From Hydnum rufescens UP504 (taxonomy: Eukaryota > Basidiomycota > Agaricomycetes > Cantharellales > Hydnaceae), in NCBI GenBank assembly GCA_014904985.1, contig MU128981.1, positions 64,037-74,563 on the forward strand: a DNA stretch of 10,527 bases. Direction: 5' to 3'. Under the pieces are notes generated by a model. The model searched no databases and was not told the origin of the DNA. It worked only from the letters and a program-made list of their open reading frames with translations. The position numbers and the translations under genes were made by a program. Shown in pieces: positions 1 through 7,684 of the stretch; positions within the stretch are counted from its first letter, which is position 1, and each line of letters opens with the position of its first letter.

Positions 1-1
1 A

Positions 2-32
2 CGATGGGAGAAGGGCACGATGGGGAAGGGCA
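2..32. repeat. Short tandem repeat, two units
   Basis: Two consecutive units of 16 and 15 bp (2-17 and 18-32), CGATGGGAGAAGGGCA then CGATGGGGAAGGGCA, differ by one missing base and one substitution. This may be the tail of a longer minisatellite that begins outside the window. Confidence 0.6.
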
Positions 33-299
33 TTGATGGTGCTCCTTTGTTTTTGTCGTGGTTAGCTTTTGATTTCGCATGATGTTGGTTATTTGGTGTG
101 CTGTCGAAGGGGAAAAACGGGAGGAGGAATTATGAATGCTAGTTTATAGGCATGGAGATGGTTCTATCATGCAATTGGGCTATACAGTCGAGAGTCTCAC
201 TCGGATGTGTTGGATTTACTGGTCACGTCGGAAAATCTGTGGCTACCTTGCCATGAATGACATCACACATTGAGAAGCGTCATAGCTGGCTCAATTTCT
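33..299. other. Gene-free left edge, ordinary CpG content
   Basis: No open frame, splice pattern or repeat was recognised here. CpG dinucleotides occur at ordinary frequency, in contrast to the central block. Confidence 0.5.
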
Positions 300-480
300 G
301 TGACACTTAATTATTGGGATATGACAGGACATGTCATTAGGGTCGGCCAGGAGGAAAATAGGCAAAAGTGGGTCCAGAGGTGCGGCACAGGTGCCAGTTT
401 TGGTTTTGTGGTCCCGTGAACACTCCTATTTGTGACGTGATTGTGACACTTAATTTTGGAGATTTGACAGAAGTGGCATC
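300..480 (+). repeat. Repeated upstream element of copy A (2 copies)
   Basis: A roughly 38-bp element occurs at 300-337 and again at 443-480. Both begin GTGACACTTAATT, followed by a TTGGR...TGACAG core. The second unit is nearly identical to 10195-10228 on the opposite strand, upstream of copy B, so it belongs to an ancestral promoter or 5' region shared by the two gene copies. A regulatory role is inferred only from this conservation and position. Confidence 0.6.
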
Positions 481-562
481 AGCCAAATCAAATAGCTTCG
501 GAGATATTTCATTGTGCCATGATTCATGGGCAGGTAGGACCAAAATTTCCGACGGTGACATG

Positions 563-687
563 ACAGTTTCTTAGACTTATACCAGCGATCCGAGTGGGAC
601 TCATCGACTGTATCCCCCGATTGCGGAGTGAACCCATCTCCAGGCCTATAAAACTACCTTTCATAATTCTTCCCCTTCAGCCCCATC
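563..687 (+). promoter_or_regulatory. Core promoter and 5' leader of copy A
   Basis: A TATAAAA box lies at 647-653, followed by a pyrimidine-rich stretch and the start codon at 688, a normal fungal layout. Seventeen bases at 563-579 (ending in TTAGACTTA) recur exactly on the other strand at 10064-10080, upstream of copy B. The TATA box of copy B is altered (TATAGG). The match supports common descent of both promoters. Confidence 0.65.
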
Positions 688-1186
688 ATGTCTCTCCCCC
701 CACCTTCCACAGGCATCGCTACCTCTGTCGCTGGTATTCCTGACAATGGTCTGACCCCTACCCCTCCTCAAACTCGGCTCGCATTCCTCTCGTCTGCTGA
801 CCGGGACATTGCCAATCTCCGGTCCGATCACTATTCCGGAAGGTACTCGTATTAACGTGCCTTCAATGGGTAAGACTAGAGTTGCTTTAATTCAAAATGA
901 AGAATTCTTATACGCATGTCGACCATAGGGGCACTTGGAAAAAACCTGATGGCACCCTACTCGCCAACATCGTCCCCAATGTCGGTGGAGAGCAAGGTTA
1001 CCAGGACCACAGTGGTGTCTTGAATATGAGTAATACCATTTGCATCCCTCTATCTCTATTTCATCTTGCTGATCCGTCAATTTTGTTAGACATCAAGTAC
1101 ACTGTCCAATTCATTGAAGACAACAAGTGGGGCTATGTCCAGGGCAAGGGAGTCGCCAATCGTGATGGAGTAACTGAACTTTTCAT

Positions 1187-1246
1187 GTATCTTTTGTTTT
1201 GTTTTATGCCCGCTTGGCTGGTAACATGCTCATGTCTGTTTTTCAG
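1187..1246 (+). other. Predicted intron 1 of copy A
   Basis: The donor GTATCT and acceptor TGTTTTTCAG bound a 60-nt intron that is T-rich and keeps the reading frame. The same acceptor context (TCTGTTTTTTCAG) appears in copy B, ending at 9206 on the - strand, which supports a real ancestral intron. Confidence 0.6.
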
Positions 1247-1355
1247 CACTCTCGAAAGTGACTCAGTAGCCGCGAAAGGCCTCACTGGACAGACTATTTA
1301 CGCTCCCGGACATTTCCAGAAAGAACTCATAGTTGCTACTAACTGGGTATTTGTG

Positions 1356-1411
1356 GTGAGTACATGATCCAATCTCTCCTAGTTCTGTCTTTGCTAATCC
1401 CGGGCTTCAAG
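1356..1411 (+). other. Predicted intron 2 of copy A
   Basis: The donor GTGAGT, a TTGCTAATC branch-like site about 15 nt before the acceptor, and a TTCAAG acceptor define 56 nt. The exon that follows starts with TGA, so this is either the end of the coding part or a sign of decay. Confidence 0.45.
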
Positions 1412-2018
1412 TGATGCTTTCAAATTGAGATGATTGTGCGGGGTGCAGTTTCCCTTGGATTCTCCTTTTTCCTGATACGATCCGCCACCTTGATTTGTGT
1501 ACCACCTGAGTTGTGATAGTACCTCTCTTCCTTCATATGTGAAACTTTGTACCCAACAGATATCGAATAACTGCTTGTTGGTCCCTTGACATTGGAGTCG
1601 AACTAACACTATCTAGGTATGCTTTATCATGGGAGTGTTGACTCTTCATTCTTCATTCCGTTCCTAAGTTAATGCTGCTTGCGGCACTCTTCCACACGAG
1701 AGTCTGATTATCGACCATCAGTAATGGATTCATAACTTTCGTTGAGCCTCGTGATTGGTTGGCCACTTTTGAACTGCGCTGTGGTCTCGGGCTGCTTACA
1801 GCTCTTTTGACAACGATACGGACGAGAAATCTTTTGGGGCCGGGTGAAGGCACACTTGGCCCCACCCAGCGGATTTAGAGCAAACTTGAAGATCGTGGCA
1901 TACTGTATGTAGTGTTACGGTCATAGCAATACGTCACGCGTCACAACGGTCGGCAGTTATTGCAGGTGGCACGAGCGCGACCGGAATTTGCATCCGGAGT
2001 CCCCAATAGGCAACCCCG
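1412..2018. other. Gene-free stretch with normal CpG between copy A and the repeat block
   Basis: Open frames here are short and show no recognisable protein. Around 1440-1465 a short stretch (GTGCAGTTTCCCTTGG) still resembles copy B near 8998-9013, so the gene tail may reach this far. A bZIP-type site TACGTCA with intact CpG occurs near 1931-1937. The last CpG before the long CpG desert is at 2017-2018. Confidence 0.45.
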
Positions 2019-2040
2019 AGATGTGCCTTCCCCTTTCCCC

Positions 2041-2201
2041 CAGCCATATAGCCATAGTGCATATGACTGAGGTACAGTCCACCTATCTTGTCCCATCCCC
2101 ATATCAACCCAACTCACACATGTACAGTTATCCATCTAATAGGTACATAATACAGCAGCCATATAGCCATAGTGCATATGACTGAGTTATCCATCTAATA
2201 G
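2041..2201. repeat. 115-bp tandem repeat, second unit internally deleted
   Basis: Unit 1 spans 2041-2155 and unit 2 spans 2156-2201. Both start with the same 30 bases (CAGCCATATAGCC...ATATGACTGA) and share GTTATCCATCTAATAG (2127-2142 and 2186-2201). In unit 2 the 56 bases between these parts (2071-2126 in unit 1) are missing, so the two are joined directly. The repeat sits at the left edge of the CpG-poor block. Confidence 0.8.
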
Positions 2202-2215
2202 CAGTAGGTGTCACA

Positions 2216-2327
2216 AAGGAAAAAATGATGCTATGGCTACATCTGGTGCTTCCCTCACCCCCCAGTTGTTTTCCTAGGCAAATATGCAGTGTCTTTTTTG
2301 CCTCTGTAATTTTTTCCCCCTCAGCCT
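2216..2327 (+). other. Decayed intron-like end beside the left repeat
   Basis: A pyrimidine-rich run and the acceptor-like CTCAGCCTGGTCAG (ending about 2333) mirror the acceptor CTTGGTCAG used by the outermost intron of the left array on the other strand (4173). A weak stem GGCAAA/TTTGCC (2277-2282, 2297-2302) may be the relic of an intron palindrome. This is a tentative call. Confidence 0.3.
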
Positions 2328-2646
2328 GGTCAGCCATATAGAGGGGCCTTAAAAGGAGGGACACATTGATGATTTAAGTAGGCCTAAATTGCTGGAATCA
2401 AGGTTGATGTCAAGTGATGATTGAATGTTGATGACAGTAAACCACAATTTGACAATCTTTTGACATCAAGCATTGTCAAGTGCCTCATTTATTGGGACTT
2501 GTGCAAAATGTCTGTTTATCAACCACATATGGATTAAGCACCTCAGTGAACTACTGAGGCCAACCTCAAAAGGAGTACCATCAGAGGTTGTTCAGCTGGA
2601 CTAATGAGGCATAATTTTCTGGGATGTCAATTGACAAACCTCAAAT
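2328..2646 (+). repeat. Outer inverted repeat, left arm
   Basis: Bases 2328-2356 match 4150-4178 on the opposite strand at 25 of 29 positions, and 2623-2646 match 4078-4101 at 23 of 24 (core GATGTCAATTGACA). The left arm has about 220 bp more between these blocks. The arm therefore pairs with the start of the fragment at 3864-4100. Confidence 0.65.
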
Positions 2647-2816
2647 ATGAAATTTGGGGGGATGTTATAAATGTATCTGGATATCCTATGTGTGCAGGTG
2701 CAGGGCTATTGGATGCATGGAAGGCTCTGGGGAGGAAATTGTTAATTTCTGGAATATTCAGCACTGAAAGGAACATCCCTATGTGGATGCCAGAAATCCA
2801 ATATAAGAACTGTTGA
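2604..2816 (+). pseudogene. Short coding-like fragment, unknown
   Basis: A 70-codon open frame overlaps the left arm of the outer inverted repeat. The segment homologous to the start of the 3864-4100 fragment lies near 2623-2646, in another frame that soon meets a stop. The remaining part, ending SGIFSTERNIPMWMPEIQ, is not recognised. It contains no CpG and no promoter or splice context. It is probably a relic of the same repeated element as the opposite-strand fragment, or chance. Confidence 0.25.
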
Positions 2817-3313
2817 AATTTTCCTATTGGTTAGAGGCACTCAGATTAAAATGTACTTTAATATTGGTTCCCATGTGTCACAACCATCCAAAAGTCAGTC
2901 ATGGGATTGTGTGACATGTGACAAAGTCCTTCACCACTGAGTGGAGTCCTAACTGCTGCCAGTGGCCTCCCATCTTCTCATACATATATATCTCATTTTG
3001 AATAGTGTCCATGCCCCCTGGCTGCAGGGACATATTTAAATGGACATTGGAAAAAGAGCTGAGGGAGGGGTCAGGAGGCTAATACTGTACATACATATGT
3101 GGTTGTATAGAATACTGCACATCAAAATATGGACATAAAGGGGAGATATGATGAAATTATGGACATGAGTGGCAGAAAAATTGCTGTTCAATTGTGTACA
3201 TGGGCATTTTGCTAATTATGGAAACTGCTGGTGTTGAGTCCACTGTTTGAACACACACCTCATTTCAAACAAAATGGTCTCAGCTCCCACTGGGACCATG
3301 GCTTTGTTGGAGA
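2817..3313. other. CpG-free, gene-free repeat DNA
   Basis: No credible frame or clear repeat was found. The stretch has no CpG and is rich in TG/CA and AT steps, as expected for eroded transposon sequence. Confidence 0.4.
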
Positions 3314-3352
3314 AGCTGAGTGTGGGCACACTCTGTGTGCCAAAGCTCAGCT
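3314..3352. repeat. Imperfect hairpin
   Basis: Arms 3314-3330 (AGCTGAGTGTGGGCACA) and 3336-3352 (TGTGCCAAAGCTCAGCT) pair at 13 of 17 positions with a 5-base loop. No function can be given. Confidence 0.5.
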
Positions 3353-3413
3353 GTCCAACAAGTCTACTTCAAAAGAATGCAAGACAACTTCAACTCAACA
3401 GCTCAAACCTTTT

Positions 3414-3838
3414 GGTCCTCCAGGGGATGGGGGTTGTTAGTACAGCTGTGTGTGGGTGAATTCTGTGTGCCTGAATCACAGATTTCCAATGCCCCCACTT
3501 GCAAGGAATTCTGATACTTTTTAGCCTCAGTGCTCCTCAGCTCCTCCCCTGCTCCCACTCAACATTGCCTGGGATCATCAAATCTTGTCTGTTTGGGATG
3601 TTCATGGGTTTGTTAGATTCATCTCATTCACCTGAATCTGTCAAGCCTATTCATGCCATGATCTGAGCATTTCTCATTTTGTTATCCTCAATCTTGTCCC
3701 AATCCCCCCATGTGGTCCTCCAGGGGGATGGGGGTTGTTAGTACAGCAGTGTGTCATGCATTCTGTGCCCTAAAATTCATGCTTTTCAATGCCCCCACTC
3801 CCAAGGAATTCTGATGCTTTTTGGTTTCTGTGCTCTTC
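3414..3838. repeat. 125-bp direct repeat pair, period exactly 300 bp
   Basis: Copies lie at about 3414-3538 and 3714-3838. Both begin GGTCCTCCAGGGG, include GGTTGTTAGTACAGC, CAATGCCCCCACT and AAGGAATTCTGAT, and end in GTGCTC. Register is kept at 300 bp from start to end apart from one compensating indel pair. This suggests duplication of a 300-bp unit whose other part has diverged, or two insertions of one short element. No coding frame is conserved between the copies. Confidence 0.75.
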
Positions 3839-3863
3839 TTGGAGTGCAGACCATCAGTCTATT

Positions 3864-4100
3864 TTACTTGTATTCCCTTGAATTGTGCCCAGTCATGTAC
3901 ACATCCACATGAACAGTAAATAGTTTGTTATACATAATTGTGACTATCACCAATAATCCCATATTGTCTGCTGACCCTCTAAATGGCATCCTCTGGTTTT
4001 CTGACACCTTCCCAATCAGCCATTCAGTGATCCATGTAGCATTGATATTGGGTCCCATCCAATTTCCTGTAAGGTCCATTTGAGGATTGTCAATTGACAT
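3864..4100 (-). pseudogene. Open coding-like fragment, 78 codons, unknown
   Basis: On the - strand an open frame runs from ATG 4100 (MSIDNPQMDLTGNWMG...) to a stop at 3864; the same frame continues upstream to 4214 across the predicted acceptor at 4173. The start region is homologous to 2623-2646 in the outer inverted repeat. Middle residues 48-61 are hydrophobic and could form one membrane-like segment. No family is recognised. If the outermost intron of the left array is spliced, this would be the next exon of that transcript. Most likely it is a relic of an element protein. Confidence 0.3.
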
Positions 4101-4172
4101 CAAAGAAAAAACAGGCCTCTTAGGCTGACAGAATGAGGCATTTGTGCTGCCTATTAAGGCCCTCCCATATGG

Positions 4173-4260
4173 CTGACCAAGGTGGTGAAAAGGGAGGTGG
4201 GGAAAGAAAGCCACACAAAAGGAGCAGTGTACACTGCTCCTTTTGTGGGATTGTACTTAC
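4173..4260 (-). other. Predicted intron La with 34-bp perfect palindrome
   Basis: Donor CTTAAG/GTAAGT at 4260, acceptor TTGGTCAG at 4173, 88 nt. The palindrome at 4214-4247 is perfect over 34 bp (arm CACAAAAGGAGCAGTGT). Compared with the other six it carries G for A in one arm and C for T in the other. No CTAAC branch site is obvious, so the acceptor is less certain than the others. Confidence 0.5.
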
Positions 4261-4270
4261 CTTAAGATTA

Positions 4271-4298
4271 CCACACACCCACCAAAGCAGGTGTGTGG
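4271..4298. repeat. Exon-end hairpin, module L1
   Basis: CCACACACC (4271-4279) pairs with GGTGTGTGG (4290-4298), 9 bp perfect, 10 nt from the donor of intron La. Confidence 0.75.
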
Positions 4299-4453
4299 CT
4301 CATCTGGGGTCCCTGCTGTCTTGTGTTGTGCATTCCCATTCTCAGGGGTCAGGGTGGATGTTCTTGGGCAGATCGTGCTTGTGGCTCTCATTTGGCAGGT
4401 GTGTGATCATTTCTGGGGGAGGGTGGCTGGTTTGGGGTGGTTGAGATGATAAC

Positions 4454-4542
4454 CTAGAATAATAAATAAGGTGTTAGTTAAAAGTTAAAATGAATGCAAA
4501 AGAGCTGCCAGAGCAGCTCTTTTTGCAGGGTGCATTACTTAC
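4454..4542 (-). other. Predicted intron Lb with hairpin
   Basis: Donor ATGAG/GTAAGT at 4542, branch site ACTAAC (CTAAC at 4473-4477, - strand), acceptor TTATTCTAG at 4454; 89 nt. The hairpin 4495-4508/4513-4527 has stem AGAGCTGC/GCAGCTCT, with A-to-T and T-to-A changes on opposite arms relative to the usual AGAGCAGC/GCTGCTCT. Confidence 0.65.
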
Positions 4543-4685
4543 CTCATATAAAACCACACACCTGCAATGGTGAGTGTGGGGTTCCTATGGTTTGGCATCA
4601 CTTCGTTTGGTGTCTTGTCATTCACAGATCTCACTTTGTGGGCAGGTTATCATTCGGGGGGCCTGGCACCACAGGTCTGGCTAGC

Positions 4686-4775
4686 CTATAATAATAGATC
4701 ATTTGTTAAAAAATTAAAACCAGCACACAAAGAGCAGCATTGCTGCTCTTTTTGTGCTGTTGGGGGTACACTTAC
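4686..4775 (-). other. Predicted intron Lc with hairpin
   Basis: Donor ATAAG/GTAAGT at 4775, acceptor ATTATTATAG at 4686; 90 nt. Stem AAAGAGCAGCA (4729-4739) and TGCTGCTCTTT (4741-4751). The branch site is weak (TTAAC). Confidence 0.6.
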
Positions 4776-4785
4776 CTTATATAGA

Positions 4786-4815
4786 ACCACACACCCACCA
4801 TAGTGGGTGTGTGGT
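4786..4815. repeat. Exon-end hairpin, module L3, 13-bp perfect stem
   Basis: ACCACACACCCAC (4786-4798), loop CATA, GTGGGTGTGTGGT (4803-4815). It lies 10 nt from the donor of intron Lc. Confidence 0.8.
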
Positions 4816-4872
4816 TTGTGTGGCCTGTGTGGCCACTTGGCCAGCATGTAGCCACCTCTGTGTCATGGTGAA

Positions 4873-4941
4873 TTTTGCTTGGTGTGGTTTTGTTTGGCAC
4901 CATTTGATTTGGGCCATTTTGCTTGGTGTGGCTTCGTTTGG
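4873..4941. repeat. 25-bp direct repeat inside exon L3
   Basis: Copies at 4873-4897 and 4917-4941 share TTTTGCTTGGTGTGG. The end differs as TTTTGTTTGG against CTTCGTTTGG, so one copy keeps a CpG where the other has TpG. Confidence 0.75.
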
Positions 4942-5036
4942 GGCATTTTCAGTTCATGTGTTGCCATTTGGGACCTCAGCAGTCAGGTCTCATCATTTGG
5001 CGGGGTCTTGTTTGGTGCCTGGGACCTGGCCATGAC

Positions 5037-5140
5037 CTAGAAAAATAAAGTGTCAGTAAAAAAATTCAAAGCAGCACAAAAAGAGCAGCTTTCACTGCTC
5101 TTTTTGCACCATTGTATCTACTAGCATAAAAAAAACTCAC
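5037..5140 (-). other. Predicted intron Ld with hairpin
   Basis: Donor AAAAG/GTGAGT at 5140, branch-like CTGAC (5052-5056 on the - strand), acceptor TTTTTCTAG at 5037; 104 nt. Stem CAAAAAGAGCAG (5077-5088) and CTGCTCTTTTTG (5095-5106). It is the inverted homologue of intron R1, sharing TGCTAGTAGATACAATGGTG next to the hairpin. Confidence 0.7.
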
Positions 5141-5145
5141 CTTTT

Positions 5146-5173
5146 GACCACACCCACAGCAGTGGGTGTGGTC
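5146..5173. repeat. Exon-end hairpin, module L4, 12-bp perfect stem
   Basis: GACCACACCCAC (5146-5157) pairs with GTGGGTGTGGTC (5162-5173). Compared with L3 an AC step is missing from one arm and the matching GT from the other, so pairing is kept. Confidence 0.8.
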
Positions 5174-5329
5174 GTCTACTTGCCTTTCTAGGCAGTCAGT
5201 GTATGTGTTTGCAGGGAGACACAACTCAATGCCAGCAATTCCCAGATCTCCAAAAGTGCTCAAGTGCCAGTGCCACATGCACCATATGGATTAGTAGCCA
5301 GTATATAGACAAGTAATAAGTTACAATAT

Positions 5330-5495
5330 AATGAATATTTTTGGAAAGGACGATAAAGGCAGCCATAGTAGGTCAGAGCTCAATAAGGCAGGATATGCCT
5401 ACATTGCAAGCTGCATTGGGCCACTTCTATTGGTCAAAATGGGCCCAAATGTGAGTATATTTGTGGCACATATGCCCTCTATCTGAGTGATGTGG
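5330..5495 (+). pseudogene. Decayed coding-like fragment in left arm
   Basis: From about 5397 the frame reads AYIASCIGPLLLVKMGPN and then VSIFVAHMPSI before a TGA. It aligns codon for codon, without indels over about 30 codons, with the - strand fragment at 7146-7352 (YANIAKQIGSFLWARIEPN). Shared positions include IA, IG, PN and HM. Changes fall on all three codon positions, so there is no sign of constraint. The family is unknown. The alignment sets the inner end of the large inverted repeat. Confidence 0.45.
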
Positions 5496-5499
5496 AAGA

Positions 5500-5615
5500 T
5501 AAAAACATCCAGTATCAGAAAATGCGAAATTACACCACTTCCAGCCATTGGATGATCACATGACCAATTATGAAATTAATTATGGCTATGCACAGAAACC
5601 AAATTCATTCTATAA
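5500..5615. other. Start of the central spacer
   Basis: No gene is seen. A stretch near 5570-5590 (AAATTAATTATGGCTAT) resembles the opposite strand near 7082-7100, so weak arm homology may reach into the spacer. Confidence 0.3.
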
Positions 5616-6010
5616 CTCTGTCAGTTTTGATCAGAGAGGTATGCCCATATAACTCTTAGAAAGCTACAATTCACACCTTTTGAACAGTACCAAACACAGT
5701 CAAATGGACTGGGACTGCACTCTCCAGGCCAATTTTACTATCAAAATCTGGGATTTCCAGTAAAAAACAAATATCTCTGTCAGTTTGCATTCAATACTCT
5801 AGAAACAACCATGCCTGGAAAGATATAAAAAATCTGCATCCAATGGTACTGAGCACGTGAAGAACAGATCAAAACAGAACTCTACAGAACAATATTACTA
5901 TCAGAATCAACACCCATCAGTAAAAAACAAATTTCTCTGTCAGTTCACATCTGATCTGCTCAGAACCACTGTGCCCAGAAAGCTGTTAAAAGTCTGCATC
6001 AAATGATACC
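5616..6010. repeat. About 160-bp tandem repeat, two and a half diverged units
   Basis: Units start with CTCTGTCAGTTT or CTCTGTCAGTTC at 5616, 5775 and 5935, spaced 159 and 160 bp. Units 1 and 2 end in CAGTAAAAAACAAAT. Other shared pieces are AGAACAATATTACTATCA against CCAATTTTACTATCA, and GAAAG...AAATCTGCATC against GAAAG...AAGTCTGCATC. The repeat lies upstream of the promoter at 6227-6450 and could be a repeated upstream region of a retroelement or element promoter. Confidence 0.7.
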
Positions 6011-6226
6011 AAGAATGTCTATTACGGATGCAAACTGCTGCTTCTGCATTGAATCCCATCCCATGCACTTGTCCCCATTCTCAACCAGCAACAAAACACC
6101 TTAACCATTGGACTATGCTCAAAGTAATCTCCAGAACCTGGAGATATCCCTTCATTTCACCTCCCAGAATGCTCCACATGGTCAGTGGCATCATGCTCCA
6201 ACTACTCCACAAGCTCAGCAAACTAG

Positions 6227-6450
6227 TGACATCATTTCCTTTATGAATCCTTTTGTTCTCTTTATGAATGACATCACTATGACATCACACTCTATGGATG
6301 ACTCAGCTATGACCGCATTATGACATCATTTCTTTATTACTCTTTTGTTCTACTCCACTATGACTCCCCCATGACATCACTATGATCTCATAGCTTTATT
6401 ACTCTTTTGTTCTTGCTCCATGCACAGCCACCTTCAGATAGGTATATAAG
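6227..6450 (+). promoter_or_regulatory. Promoter with clustered bZIP-type sites and TATA box
   Basis: Five TGACATCA sites (6227-6234, 6269-6276, 6280-6287, 6321-6328, 6372-6379) and one TGACTCA (6299-6305) precede TATATAAG at 6443-6450. A C-rich tract and CATCTCTTCACTCTGG follow about 30 bp downstream, where transcription could start. TGACATCA is one CpG transition away from the palindromic CRE site TGACGTCA bound by ATF/CREB-type bZIP proteins, and TGACTCA is the Gcn4/AP-1 type site. The layout resembles LTR promoters of fungal retroelements. It points rightward, towards the right array. Activity is inferred. Confidence 0.6.
6321..6413. repeat. 62-bp direct repeat within the promoter
   Basis: CTTTATTACTCTTTTGTTCT occurs at 6332-6351 and 6394-6413, each downstream of a TGACATCA site. 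A more diverged unit with CCTTTTGTTCT lies at about 6248-6259, so the promoter itself grew by tandem duplication. Confidence 0.7.
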
Positions 6451-7113
6451 CTAGCAGATTTTCTTGTACCCCCCCCATCTCTTCACTCTGGAAATCAACC
6501 ACTGTCTACTACTGTCTACAATTCTGCTTATAATCTAAAGAACTGTCTATCTAAAGCCATCTGGAGCTAAGTCATCTTCAAGGTTGTTGAGACCAAGCTA
6601 CTGGAAGCCATCTATGCAAAATACTGAAGCCAAGGATAGTTTCAGAACCTAAGGTTAGAGTTGCTGGACATCCAAGGAAAAAGTAAGCATAATGAAATAC
6701 AAGTCAGGAAAGAAGATTGAAACATACTAACCAAGCACTGACCATTCTATAGCTCACAGATATCTGCATTTTGACCAGGAGGACATAAACAAGGACACAC
6801 AAATATCAGTAAACAAATGAACACAACACAAACACATATAAGCCTTTCTACAAGCATCCCCCACATATAAGCCTTCCTATAAGCATCTATGATATATCAT
6901 TGACTATAGCTAGTCCATATCACATTCCATTCTCCAATAAACACATACACATCTTGCAGAGAGGGATCAACCATTGAGGCAAACCAACCCATTTGAATAA
7001 ACAGAAACACAGTCTCTCATCTACACACTGGCTGAACCAGATTTTGATTTGACAGTCATTGGAGCTCCCAACCCTTCTTCTATAGCAATTAATTATATCA
7101 GATGTTCCATCAA
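6451..7113 (+). other. Possible leader region, no gene
   Basis: No credible coding frame was found. AAAAAGTAAGCA near 6680 resembles a 5' splice donor downstream of the promoter. A 26-bp direct repeat (CACATATAAGCCTT... at 6833-6858 and 6862-6887) is present. This stretch separates the promoter from the right array and could be an untranslated leader of a transcript that runs into it. Confidence 0.35.
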
Positions 7114-7177
7114 ATTTTCAATTTTTTGTGTCCTCAATTCCCTATTTAGGCAATTGAAGGTGTCAGAAATTGAAAAT
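7114..7177. repeat. Imperfect 31-bp inverted repeat
   Basis: Arms 7114-7144 and 7147-7177 match at about 23 of 31 positions, with identical outer ends (ATTTTCAATTT) and inner CAATT. It overlaps the 3' end of the - strand fragment and lies near the inner limit of the right arm. Confidence 0.55.
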
Positions 7178-7352
7178 GGCTGGGTTGTCTATAATAATGG
7201 ATCATCCATAGTATATGCATATGTATGACCAACATATTTAAATTTGGCTCAATTCTGGCCCACAGAAATGATCCAATCTGCTTTGCAATGTTGGCATATA
7301 GTGCCTCATGGAAGTCTGCCTTATTATTATTGTTCTCTATCATTTTTGGCAC
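7146..7352 (-). pseudogene. Short coding-like fragment in right arm, unknown
   Basis: A 68-codon - strand frame reads ADFHEALYANIAKQIGSFLW followed by ARIEPNLNMLVIHMHILWM. It has a decayed homologue at 5397-5492 in the opposite arm, which suggests a former element protein rather than chance. I recognise no family and see no catalytic motif. The opposite strand is also open (7225-7467, hydrophobic), but I favour the - strand because its codon alignment with the other arm stays free of indels. Confidence 0.35.
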
Positions 7353-7530
7353 AAAATATTTATTATCTCATGTCTATCGCCCATTTGTCTCCTTATTATT
7401 CATCCATATCCTGCTTGCTGTGCCAGCACTTGGGTGCCTTTTGAATTCCAGCAATTGCCAGCATTGAGTTGCACTCTCCCTTGACTGCATACACCAAAGA
7501 GGCAACCACCTAGAAAGGCAGACACCAACA

Positions 7531-7561
7531 ACCACACACCCACCTCTGTGCATTGTGTGGT
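7531..7561. repeat. Exon-end hairpin, module R0 (weakened)
   Basis: ACCACAC (7531-7537) pairs with GTGTGGT (7555-7561). It is the inverted counterpart of the perfect L4 hairpin; the inner stem has decayed. Confidence 0.6.
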
Positions 7562-7567
7562 CAAAAG

Positions 7568-7684
7568 GTGAGTTTTATTTTAATTTTTATGCTAGTAGAT
7601 ACAATGGTGCAAAAAGAGCAGCAAAAGCTGCTCTTTTTGCACAGGTTTTAAATTTTTTACTAACACTTTTATTTACTATTCTAG
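7568..7684 (+). other. Predicted intron R1 with 16-bp perfect hairpin
   Basis: Donor AAAAG/GTGAGT, branch ACTAAC (CTAAC 7660-7664), acceptor CTATTCTAG; 117 nt. The hairpin has arms 7607-7622 and 7627-7642 (GTGCAAAAAGAGCAGC), loop AAAA. All splice signals are close to consensus for a fungal intron. Confidence 0.75.

Larger units (their letters stand above)
688..1411 (+). pseudogene. Degraded multi-exon gene, copy A, unknown family
   Basis: Translation from ATG 688 gives a 55-residue Pro/Thr-rich N-terminus that ends at a stop at 853-855. Two forward frame changes are then needed: near 842 into a frame reading GTRINVPSMGKTRVALIQ, and near 897 into a frame reading VDHRGTWKKPDG, later KWGYVQGKGVANRDGVTELF. 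Two introns fit (1187-1246 and 1356-1411); the third exon opens directly on a TGA. Copy B at 8985-9911 on the other strand shares long blocks, for example 25 identical bases (872-896 against 9637-9661), and has its own different indels. I do not recognise the family. The residue pattern suggests a globular protein of the lineage-specific, repeated type, with no catalytic motif seen. The two frame breaks make it a probable pseudogene, although sequencing errors or unusual splicing are not excluded. Confidence 0.6.
4173..5283 (-). repeat. Left exon-intron hairpin array (- strand)
   Basis: Read on the - strand from 5283 to 4173, four predicted introns (5037-5140, 4686-4775, 4454-4542, 4173-4260) alternate with exons of 261, 143 and 193 nt. 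Each intron holds a palindrome related to CAAAAAGAGCAGC/GCTGCTCTTTTTG. Each exon ends with a CCACACACC/GGTGTGTGG-type palindrome 5-9 nt before the donor. Exons have stops in all three frames (checked for 4776-5036), so the product would be non-coding. The inner part (5037-5265) is clearly homologous to 7435-7684 in inverted orientation. No database match is known to me for this arrangement. Confidence 0.7.

Noticed and set aside
337..574. Overlapping frames on both strands in the copy A upstream region
   Set aside because: They span the conserved promoter region, and the homologous region of copy B (10064-10228) does not keep either frame.
1586..1610. tRNA T-arm-like GTTCGACTCC on the - strand
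   Set aside because: The flanking bases do not form a 5-bp T stem and no acceptor or anticodon arm can be drawn.
4133..5035. Open frames of 65-103 codons on the + strand across the left array
   Set aside because: They are translations of the hairpin modules, differ from module to module, contain no conserved domain, and run against the direction of the predicted introns.
7225..7467. Hydrophobic 80-codon frame on the + strand, possible membrane protein
   Set aside because: It is antisense to the - strand fragment that aligns codon by codon with the opposite arm, and it overlaps the expected array leader; hydrophobicity follows from the T-rich composition.
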